A stretch of DNA of 64,000 nucleotides from Tetraselmis striata (lineage: Eukaryota > Chlorophyta > Chlorodendrophyceae > Chlorodendrales > Chlorodendraceae): positions 86,591 to 150,590 of the forward strand of contig VCJN01003132.1 in NCBI GenBank assembly GCA_006384855.1, given 5' to 3'. How positions within the stretch are numbered: position 1 is the stretch's first letter; each line of letters starts with the position of its first letter. Positions 54,632 through 64,000 of this stretch are shown piece by piece. Below the pieces are notes generated by a model. That model ran no database searches. It was not told the DNA's origin and saw nothing but the letters and a program-made list of their open reading frames with translations. The position numbers were made by a program, and so were the translations under genes.

Positions 54632-54966
54632 CTTCCGCCCCGACCTCATGCTTCCTTCGTGGTCAATCCGTTCAGGCACTTCGGAACTTTGTCGCCAGCC
54701 AACCTGCTCAGTTCCGCCGTCACCTGTCGCGCACACGGCGGGGGCTGTTGCAGCGGGTCTCGGCTTGCGTGCTTGGTACCCTGGGCTGCATTATCTCTGC
54801 CGGTGTGCAGATGGCCAAGTCTGATGCGTGTGCTCGTGCCCATTCTGCGTCTTCTCATGTTACTGCTTCCACCTCGCAGTCGCTGTAGAGGACCTTTCTG
54901 ATTGTCCTTTTTTTGTGATTGATTGTGATTTCTTGATATCGCCTTCTGCTGCTAGCTCATGTAATT
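54632..54966 (+). mobile_element. 5'-truncated non-LTR insertion, copy 4, with 12-bp target-site duplication
   Basis: Flanked by AATAATACATTC at 54620-54631 and 54967-54978. The content is the last 85 codons of the RT-endonuclease protein (SVQALRNFVASQPAQFRRHL, QMAKSDACARAHSASS, stop near 54887) plus the 3' UTR ending GCTAGCTCATGTAATT. Unlike copies 1 and 2 its short frame is still open. It lies about 350 bp upstream of the CFAP36 start codon. Confidence 0.8.
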
Positions 54967-54978
54967 AATAATACATTC

Positions 54979-56221
54979 GTATACACATATTCGGCGGCAC
55001 CTGAAGTCTTTGGGCAATAAAGCGCCCGCCATGTTCGAATAATAACAGTCGAGGAGCGACTTCGTGGTTCCCTTGGCTCCTCCTTGGTTCTTGGCTCCCT
55101 GGCCTCCTGCTCGACCTTGGTTTCAGGCTTATGTCTCTCTTTTGCTGGCAACCTTTCATGGTTGCTGCTAGTTCTGTTTGTAGTGCGCATTTGTGAAAGC
55201 CCTGATGTAGTAATCAAATAATAGTCGCTATAATAAGGGAGACAGACGGAAGGCGGATCGCTAAATACCGGTTCTTCTCCCGTAGTACAGGTACTGCTGC
55301 TACCCATGTTCGACGAATATAGCGCGGCGGAGAAATAAATGGCCAGCATGCGGAGAAATCGCTACTGCTCCAGCGCGGGAGAAAGGTCGGGCCAGATCCG
55401 GCGAAATGGAGGCCTTTAGAGCGGCCTATGGATAAGGGCCCACTACGGGCCTCTGGAGAAGTAGGGGCCTTTGGAGAAGTGCTGTTTCTCCCGCGTGACG
55501 AGAAATAGAGGCCTACTAGTATATCGCGCTTGACTTTCCACGGGCGCGCCGTGCGCATCCCGTCGCCAGTTATCGTCCATCGGCGCGTGGTCGAGGTGCC
55601 GCCAAGCACAACCCGACGCGAGACGATGCAGCTCCACGACCCCACCCTGGCGCGGCGGGTGATGCATAGCCGCCGCAGCCCGCAGCCTCCCCCCCTCCCC
55701 CTAGTCCACCGAACCCGTCGCTTAGCTATATCGTATAGCTAGGCGACGGGTGTTTTCAGGAACTTGTCGAGTCGCTGTCGCCCTCGCCGCGGGTCGTCGC
55801 GACCATTCTCTGCCAGAACCAGCTCGCTTCCACCGCGCGCGGCACCTCTCGCACGCCCCGACTCACCCTGCGCAGCCCTATCCCCCCTGTCAGCGGTTCA
55901 CATGCATAGTCGGACGTGTCTAAACCGGCGTGACAGACTTCAGATGAGCGGGTTGGTTGGGCGGGGCGGGTCGCTCCCATCCCACAGCCAACCCTCTGCT
56001 CCTGCTGGTACTGTCGGACCGCAGCGGCTCCGTTTCTCCCGGGATCCGGGAGAAATCGCGATTTCTAATTCCAATAACAGCATGGGTGCTACTTCTCCGG
56101 TACCTGTACGAATTTCTCCATGAGACAGTATACACCGCAGTACTCCACGCAGGAGAAATGGGTATTTCTCTTCCCCCCCTGCTGGGTCTTCCCCGAACAT
56201 AGTACCGTACAGAACAATAAA
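54979..56221. other. Gene-free region rich in GGAGAAA/TTTCTCC words
   Basis: From 55270 to 56190 the words GGAGAAA(T) and its complement occur at least ten times in both orientations. One is a perfect inverted pair TTTCTCCCGG-GAT-CCGGGAGAAA near 56033-56055. Outer parts (about 55280-55310 and 56080-56115) are weakly inverted relative to each other, hinting at a non-autonomous element. No gene was found. Confidence 0.35.
55713..55751. other. Strong 18-bp hairpin
   Basis: ACCCGTCGCTTAGCTATA, loop TCG, TATAGCTAGGCGACGGGT. The arms pair fully except one T that can wobble with G. Whether it is a terminator-like structure, a target site or a chance palindrome is unknown. Confidence 0.7.
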
Positions 56222-56308
56222 TGACGAGTCCTTTTCCTTTTTCCTTTTTGTCCTTTTTGGGGTGATTTCCTGATATCGCCTTCTGCTCCTAGCTCATGTA
56301 AGTATATA
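56222..56308 (+). mobile_element. Non-LTR retrotransposon 3' UTR fragment, copy 5
   Basis: GGGGTGATTTCCTGATATCG, CCTTCTGCTCCTAGCTCATG and TAAGTATATACA match the family 3' end. It abuts the first unit of the satellite array within about 10 bases. Confidence 0.65.
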
Positions 56309-59300
56309 CACCCCTCCACATAAGTTTGGGGTCCCTTTTCGGCAGTCTCAAGACTTCACAAGTCTAGGGTACCTGAACGTAGGGTATATGAGATGAAACC
56401 CTGGAATCTCAGAGGGCTTTATAAAACCTGCATGACGAGTGGCTCAAACCGAAGCTTAATGACCTTTGACTAGGGAATCACGCTGCACTTGGTGCGTGGA
56501 TGGGCGTCGCCTGCAACTGCACCAAAACCGGGGTCGGTATCACGCACACGCCGACGCGCGTGCATAGGCAACCAAACGGCGGGATGGCCATGAACGCGTG
56601 AGGAAACACATTGGCGAGGGGCTCGGGTGCATTTGGTTGGGGTGCAGCCGTGTGGGCGGCGGCCAGTGCATGTCGCGTTGCGATACTGGCATGGCATCAG
56701 TGTCGGCCACGCGCGGCAACACCCCCTTGGCTTCAAAACGCTGTAACTTTTCAGGGTTTGCTCAGAAAAACTTTTTAAAAATATCACGCCATTTCTCGTT
56801 CAATTCTGCGTCGGGAACACTCTTCCATAATCACAAAATCGATTTTTTGGGTCTCCGAAAAAAATCCCCAAAGATGATCATCCAAGTTGCCCCTCACTGC
56901 CTCATGTGCCCACCCATATCGGGCGCGTGGCTTTGCGCCAAGTGCGTGTCTAAGCCCCATACTCAGTTGCGCGAGAGCGTTATGTATGTGGATGACCACG
57001 GACCACCAACACTTGGCATGTGCCACCTCCTAGCGATACACACATCTACTAGCCAAAATGCCATTTTCCACAGCATTTTTCAAGGAATTTCATATTAATC
57101 AAAATCCACGCCCCTACCGCGCCACCCCGCCCACGAAACGGTGCAACTGGCATTCCACCACGCGCCCCCATAGTAGAGCATTGCCCTACGCCAAGGGGGC
57201 CATCGAGCGCCTCTCCTACGTGCGTTCGCCACAGAAACAGCAGCATTTTCACCCCAAAACTGCTCCCCACAGTGGCCAACTTGACGTTGGGATGTCACGT
57301 CGTGCCTATAGCGACATGCTTTCGGTGGCCTACACGCACGGTGTGTGCAACTTATGCCAAGGGCCGTATCCACCGGGTTTGGTGCGACGAGTGCCGCTAT
57401 TTCCATAGGTTTGGACGGTTGGCGCAACCCACAACTTTCTGGCGCCAACGCACCATGCAATGATTTCGCGTTTTTGAAAGGGCGCCCACAAATGGTCGTG
57501 TTGTCGCGCGGGTGGGTATAAAGCGCACAATAGGCGTTCGCCCGAACTATTCCCACTGTAGTTAGCATGTATGCACATGCAGCCGGCGTTATCCTCGCCC
57601 ATGCATGCGCTTTGCGATCGAAAATGCAAAACCCGGACTTATGTGGAGGGGTGTGCGCCGCGCCAAGCGCGCTCGACGAGGTCGCAATAAGGCGTCTTGG
57701 GACAGTGAGCCCTTTCGAGCCCGTGGCTCGCATGTGGATGCGTCATGGGCATATGCAGCCAGTAGGAGCATTGGGGTGATTCAAACATGCCGCGTCGGCC
57801 GTATATGGCCGAATGACATATGGCCAACACACCCCTCCACATAAGTTTGGGGTCCCTTTTCGGCAGTCTCAAGACTTCACAAGTCTAGGGTACCTGAACG
57901 TAGGGTATATGAGATGAAACCCTGGAATCTCAGAGGGCTTTATAAAACCTGCATGACGAGTGGCTCAAACCGAAGCTTAATGACCTTTGACTAGGGAATC
58001 ACGCTGCACTTGGTGCGTGGATGGGCGTCGCCTGCAACTGCACCAAAACCGGGGTCGGTATCACGCACACGCCGACGCGCGTGCATAGGCAACCAAACGG
58101 CGGGATGGCCATGAACGCGTGAGGAAACACATTGGCGAGGGGCTCGGGTGCATTTGGTTGGGGTGCAGCCGTGTGGGCGGCGGCCAGTGCATGTCGCGTT
58201 GCGATACTGGCATGGCATCAGTGTCGGCCACGCGCGGCAACACCCCCTTGGCTTCAAAACGCTGTAACTTTTCAGGGTTTGCTCAGAAAAACTTTTTAAA
58301 AATATCACGCCATTCCTCGTTCAATTCTGCGTCGGGAACACTCTTCCATAATCACAAAATCGATTTTTTGGGTCTCCGAAAAAAATCCCCAAAGATGATC
58401 ATCCAAGTTGCCCCTCACTGCCTCATGTGCCCACCCATATCGGGCGCGTGGCTTTGCGCCAAGTGCGTGTCTAAGCCCCATACTCAGTTGCGCGAGAGCG
58501 TTATGTATGTGGATGACCACGGACCACCAACACTTGGCATGTGCCACCTCCTAGCGATACACACATCTACTAGCCAAAATGCCATTTTCCACAGCATTTT
58601 TCAAGGAATTTCATATTAATCAAAATCCACGCCCCTACCGCGCCACCCCGCCCACGAAACGGTGCAACTGGCATTCCACCACGCGCCCCCATAGTAGAGC
58701 ATTGCCCTACGCCAAGGGGGCCATCGAGCGCCTCTCCTACGTGCGTTCGCCACAGAAACAGCAGCATTTTCACCCCAAAACTGCTCCCCACAGTGGCCAA
58801 CTTGACGTTGGGATGTCACGTCGTGCCTATAGCGACATGCTTTCGGTGGCCTACACGCACGGTGTGTGCAACTTATGCCAAGGGCCGTATCCACCGGGTT
58901 TGGTGCGACGAGTGCCGCTATTTCCATAGGTTTGGACGGTTGGCGCAACCCACAACTTTCTGGCGCCAACGCACCATGCAATGATTTCGCGTTTTTGAAA
59001 GGGCGCCCACAAATGGTCGTGTTGTCGCGCGGGTGGGTATAAAGCGCACAATAGGCGTTCGCCCGAACTATTCCCACTGTAGTTAGCATGTATGCACATG
59101 CAGCCGGCGTTATCCTCGCCCATGCATGCGCTTTGCGATCGAAAATGCAAAACCCGGACTTATGTGGAGGGGTGTGCGCCGCGCCAAGCGCGCTCGACGA
59201 GGTCGCAATAAGGCGTCTTGGGACAGTGAGCCCTTTCGAGCCCGTGGCTCGCATGTGGATGCGTCATGGGCATATGCAGCCAGTAGGAGCATTGGGGTGA

Positions 59301-62300
59301 TTCAAACATGCCGCGTCGGCCGTATATGGCCGAATGACATATGGCCAACACACCCCTCCACATAAGTTTGGGGTCCCTTTTCGGCAGTCTCAAGACTTCA
59401 CAAGTCTAGGGTACCTGAACGTAGGGTATATGAGATGAAACCCTGGAATCTCAGAGGGCTTTATAAAACCTGCATGACGAGTGGCTCAAACCGAAGCTTA
59501 ATGACCTTTGACTAGGGAATCACGCTGCACTTGGTGCGTGGATGGGCGTCGCCTGCAACTGCACCAAAACCGGGGTCGGTATCACGCACACGCCGACGCG
59601 CGTGCATAGGCAACCAAACGGCGGGATGGCCATGAACGCGTGAGGAAACACATTGGCGAGGGGCTCGGGTGCATTTGGTTGGGGTGCAGCCGTGTGGGCG
59701 GCGGCCAGTGCATGTCGCGTTGCGATACTGGCATGGCATCAGTGTCGGCCACGCGCGGCAACACCCCCTTGGCTTCAAAACGCTGTAACTTTTCAGGGTT
59801 TGCTCAGAAAAACTTTTTAAAAATATCACGCCATTCCTCGTTCAATTCTGCGTCGGGAACACTCTTCCATAATCACAAAATCGATTTTTTGGGTCTCCGA
59901 AAAAAATCCCCAAAGATGATCATCCAAGTTGCCCCTCACTGCCTCATGTGCCCACCCATATCGGGCGCGTGGCTTTGCGCCAAGTGCGTGTCTAAGCCCC
60001 ATACTCAGTTGCGCGAGAGCGTTATGTATGTGGATGACCACGGACCACCAACACTTGGCATGTGCCACCTCCTAGCGATACACACATCTACTAGCCAAAA
60101 TGCCATTTTCCACAGCATTTTTCAAGGAATTTCATATTAATCAAAATCCACGCCCCTACCGCGCCACCCCGCCCACGAAACGGTGCAACTGGCATTCCAC
60201 CACGCGCCCCCATAGTAGAGCATTGCCCTACGCCAAGGGGGCCATCGAGCGCCTCTCCTACGTGCGTTCGCCACAGAAACAGCAGCATTTTCACCCCAAA
60301 ACTGCTCCCCACAGTGGCCAACTTGACGTTGGGATGTCACGTCGTGCCTATAGCGACATGCTTTCGGTGGCCTACACGCACGGTGTGTGCAACTTATGCC
60401 AAGGGCCGTATCCACCGGGTTTGGTGCGACGAGTGCCGCTATTTCCATAGGTTTGGACGGTTGGCGCAACCCACAACTTTCTGGCGCCAACGCACCATGC
60501 AATGATTTCGCGTTTTTGAAAGGGCGCCCACAAATGGTCGTGTTGTCGCGCGGGTGGGTATAAAGCGCACAATAGGCGTTCGCCCGAACTATTCCCACTG
60601 TAGTTAGCATGTATGCACATGCAGCCGGCGTTATCCTCGCCCATGCATGCGCTTTGCGATCGAAAATGCAAAACCCGGACTTATGTGGAGGGGTGTGCGC
60701 CGCACCAAGCGCGCTCGACGAGGTCGCAATAAGGCGTCTTGGGACAGTGAGCCCTTTCGAGCCCGTGGCTCGCATGTGGATGCGTCATGGGCATATGCAG
60801 CCAGTAGGAGCATTGGGGTGATTCAAACATGCCGCGTCGGCCGTATATGGCCGAATGACATATGGCCAACACACCCCTCCACATAAGTTTGGGGTCCCTT
60901 TTCGGCAGTCTCAAGACTTCACAAGTCTAGGGTACCTGAACGTAGGGTATATGAGATGAAACCCTGGAATCTCAGAGGGCTTTATAAAACCTGCATGACG
61001 AGTGGCTCAAACCGAAGCTTAATGACCTTTGACTAGGGAATCACGCTGCACTTGGTGCGTGGATGGGCGTCGCCTGCAACTGCACCAAAACCGGGGTCGG
61101 TATCACGCACACGCCGACGCGCGTGCATAGGCAACCAAACGGCGGGATGGCCATGAACGCGTGAGGAAACACATTGGCGAGGGGCTCGGGTGCATTTGGT
61201 TGGGGTGCAGCCGTGTGGGCGGCGGCCAGTGCATGTCGCGTTGCGATACTGGCATGGCATCAGTGTCGGCCACGCGCGGCAACACCCCCTTGGCTTCAAA
61301 ACGCTGTAACTTTTCAGGGTTTGCTCAGAAAAACCTTTTTAAAAAATATCACGCCATTCCTCGTTCAATTCTGCGTCGGGAACACTCTTCCATAATCACA
61401 AAATCGATTTTTTGGGTCTCCGGAAAAAAATCCCCAAAGATGATCATCCAAGTTGCCCCTCACTGCCTCATGTGCCCACCCATATCGGGCGCGTGGCTTT
61501 GCGCCAAGTGCGTGTCTAAGCCCCATACTCAGTTGCGCGAGAGCGTTATGTATGTGGATGACCACGGACCACCAACACTTGGCATGTGCCACCTCCTAGC
61601 GATACACACATCTACCTGGCCAAAATGCCATTTTCCACAGCATTTTTCAAGGAATTTCATATTAATCAAAATCCACGCCCCTACCGCGCCACCCCGCCCA
61701 CGAAACGGTGCAACTGGCATTCCACCACGCGCCCCCATAGTAGAGCATTGCCCTACGCCAAGGGGGCCATCGAGCGCCTCTCCTACGTGCGTTCGCCACA
61801 GAAACAGCAGCATTTTCACCCCAAAACTGCTCCCCACAGTGGCCAACTTGACGTTGGGAATGTCACGTTCGTGCCTATAGCGACATGCTTTCGGTGGCCT
61901 ACACGCACGGTGTGTGCAACTTATGCCAAGGGCCGTATCCACCGAGTTTGGTGCGACGAGTGCCGCTATTTCCATAGGTTTGGACGGTTGGCGCAACCCA
62001 CAACTTTCTGGCGCCAACGCACCATGCAATGATTTCGCGTTTTTGAAAGGGCGCCCACAAATGGTCGTGTTGTCGCGCGGGTGGGTATAAAGCGCACAAT
62101 AGGCGTTCGCCCGAACTAATTCCCACTGTAGTTAGCATGTATGCACATGCAGCCGGCGTTATCCTCGCCCATGCATGCGCTTTGCGATCGAAAATGCAAA
62201 ACCCGGACTTATGTGGAGGGGTGTGCGCGGCACCAAGCGCGCTCGACGAGGTCGTAATAAGGCGTCTTGGGACAGTGAGCCCTTTCGAGCCCGTGGCTCG

Positions 62301-64000
62301 CATGTGGATGCGTCATGGCAAATGCAGCCAGTACGAGCATTGGGGTGATTCAAACATGCCGCGTCGGCCGTATATGGCCGAATGACATATGGCCAACACC
62401 ACCCCTGCACATAAGTTTGGGGTCCCTTTTCGGCAGTCTACCTCAAGACTTCACAAGTCTAGGGTACCTGAACCGTAGGGTATTATGAGATGAAACCCTG
62501 GAATCTCAGAGGGCTTTATAAAAACCTGCATGACGAGTGGCTCAAACCGAAGCTTAATGACCTTTGACTAGGGAATCACGCTGCACTTGGTGCGTGGATG
62601 GGCGTCGCCTGCAACGGCACCAAAACCGGGGTCGGTATCACGCACACGCCGACGCGCGTGCATAGGGCAACCAAACGACGGGATGGCCATGAACGCGTGA
62701 GGAAACACATTGGCGAGGGGCTCGGGTGCATTTGGTTGGGGTGCAGCCGCGTGGGCGGCGGCCAGTGCATGTCGCGGGTGCGATACTGGCATGGCATCAG
62801 TGTCGGCCACGCACGGCAAACACCCCCTTGCTTCAAAACGCCTATAACTTCTCAGGGTTTGCTCAGAAAAACTTTTCAAAAATATCACGCGATTCCTCGT
62901 TCAATTCTGCGTCGGGAACACCCTTCCATAATCACAAAAATCGATTTTTTGGGTCTCCGGAAAAATCCCCAAAGATGATCATCCAGGTTGCCCCTCACTG
63001 CCTCATGTGCCCACCCATGTCGGGGCGCGTGGCTTTGCGCCAAGTGCGTCTCTAAGCCCCATACTCAGTTGCGCGAGAGCGTTATGTATGTGGGATGACC
63101 ACGGACCACCAACACTTGGCATGTGCCACCTCCTAGCGATACACACATCTACCAGCCAAAACGCCATTTTCCACAGCATTTTTTCAAGGAATTTCATATT
63201 AATCAAAATCCACGCCCCTACCGCTGCCACCCCGCCCACGAAACGGTGCAACTGGCATTCCACCACGCGCCCCCATAGTAGAGCATTGCCATACGCCAAG
63301 GGGGGCCATCGAGCGCCTCTCCCACGTGCGTTCGCCACAGAAACAGCAGCATTTTCACCCCAAAACTGCTCCCCACAGTGGCCAACTTGACGTTGGGGTG
63401 TCACGATCCGTGCCTATAGCGACATGCTTTCAGTGGCCTACACGCACGGTGTGTGCCAACTCTATGCCAAGGGCCGTATCCACCGAGTTTGGTGCGACGA
63501 GTGCCGCTATTTCCATAGGTTTGGACGGTTGGCGCAACCCCAAACTTTCTGGCGCCAACGCACCATGCACATGATTTCCGCGTTTTTGAAAGGGCGCCCA
63601 CAAATGGTCGTGTTGTCGCGCGGGTGGGTATAAAGCGCACAATAGGCGTTCGCCCGAACTATTCCCCCTGTAGTTAGGCATGTATGCCCATGCCAGCCGG
63701 CGTTATCCTCGCCCATGCATGCCCCTTGCGATCGAAAAATGCAAAACCCCGGACTTTGTGGAGGGGTTGCGCCGCACCAAGCAGCGCTCCGACGAGGTCG
63801 TAATAAGGCGTCTTTGGCAGTGGAGCCCTTGTCGAGCCCGTGGCCTTCGCATGTGGATGCGTCATGGGCATATGGCAGCCCAGTACGAGCCATTGGGGTG
63901 ATTCAAACATGCCCGCGTCGGCCGTATATGGCCGAATGACATATGGCCAAAACACACCCCTGCACATAAGTTTGGGGTCCCTTTTCGGCAGTCTCAAGAC
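56309..64000. repeat. 1521-bp satellite array, five units plus a partial sixth
   Basis: The word CCCCTCCACATAAGTTTGGG starts units at about 56311, 57832, 59353 and 60874; the variant CCCCTGCACATAAG starts units at 62402 and 63957. The first three spacings are exactly 1521, then 1528 and 1555. Units 1-3 differ by a few substitutions, unit 4 by a few indels, and unit 5 by many one-base indels. The unit ends in a palindrome-rich stretch (GGCCGTATATGGCC, then CATATGGCC). It contains two TATA-like sites (GCTTTATAAAACC and GGGTATAAAGCGC). The array may be subtelomeric or centromeric; the window alone does not say. Confidence 0.95.
56875..57098 (+). CDS. Possible small Cys-rich ORF within each satellite unit (unit 1 shown)
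   Basis: In each unit a frame containing MIIQVAPHCLMCPPISGAWL and CAKCVSKPHTQLRESVMYVD has two CxxC pairs about 8 residues apart. About 300 bases downstream, two frames together hold VCNLC and VWCDECRYFH, again CxxC pairs, but in different frames. This may be a small zinc-binding gene with introns repeated in tandem, or chance. The frame is conserved in units 1-4 mainly because the units are nearly identical, so conservation is not evidence of selection. Confidence 0.2.

Noticed and set aside
57095-57733. 212-residue minus-strand ORF repeated in each satellite unit as a gene family
   Set aside because: It has no domain features, and near-identity of the units explains its recurrence. It breaks in units 4 and 5.

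Overview
The window looks like nuclear DNA of a flagellated green alga (Chlorophyta, plausibly Chlamydomonadales). It is GC-rich, has many short GT-AG introns, and contains a multi-exon homologue of the cilia protein CFAP36. It also carries an N-myristoylated LRR protein whose C-terminus follows the plant/algal LRRC57-like pattern, and a degenerate run resembling the Chlamydomonas-type telomere repeat. Most of the sequence is transposable-element DNA. I see no rRNA gene, no functional tRNA gene, no CRISPR array and no bacterial operon.

Layout. 1-446 is the open 5' end of a coiled-coil protein gene on the minus strand. 447-13800 is a mosaic of broken elements: two tRNA-derived SINE copies in opposite orientation, two 5'-truncated copies of one non-LTR retrotransposon family (each with target-site duplications), a decayed tyrosine-recombinase element, and the right part of a TIR element (copy A). 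13801-38475 is a second, nearly whole TIR element (copy B). It holds two divergent transcription units around 33.2-33.7 kb: a rightward gene for a DUF7869-type RNase-H-like transposase, and leftward genes ending in a beta-class (N6/N4) DNA methyltransferase domain. A 12,056-bp Gypsy retrotransposon (18565-30620) sits inside one intron of the methyltransferase gene. It encodes Gag, a retropepsin, a C5-cytosine methyltransferase, RT, RNase H, integrase, a PHD finger and a second methyltransferase-like domain.

38.5-55 kb is the host-gene part: an ankyrin-SAP-like protein, a polycystin/TRP-type channel relic, the LRR protein and CFAP36. MITE-like repeats, microsatellites and more non-LTR fragments lie between and inside these genes. 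56.3 kb to the right edge is a satellite array with a 1521-bp unit, five full units plus the start of a sixth.

The most notable point is that two unrelated mobile elements, one nested in the other, each carry DNA-methyltransferase-like domains, of C5 type in the retrotransposon and N6/N4 type in the DNA transposon. My inference is that both could act on host methylation-based silencing. Long G or C homopolymers recur throughout and probably cause some of the apparent frameshifts.
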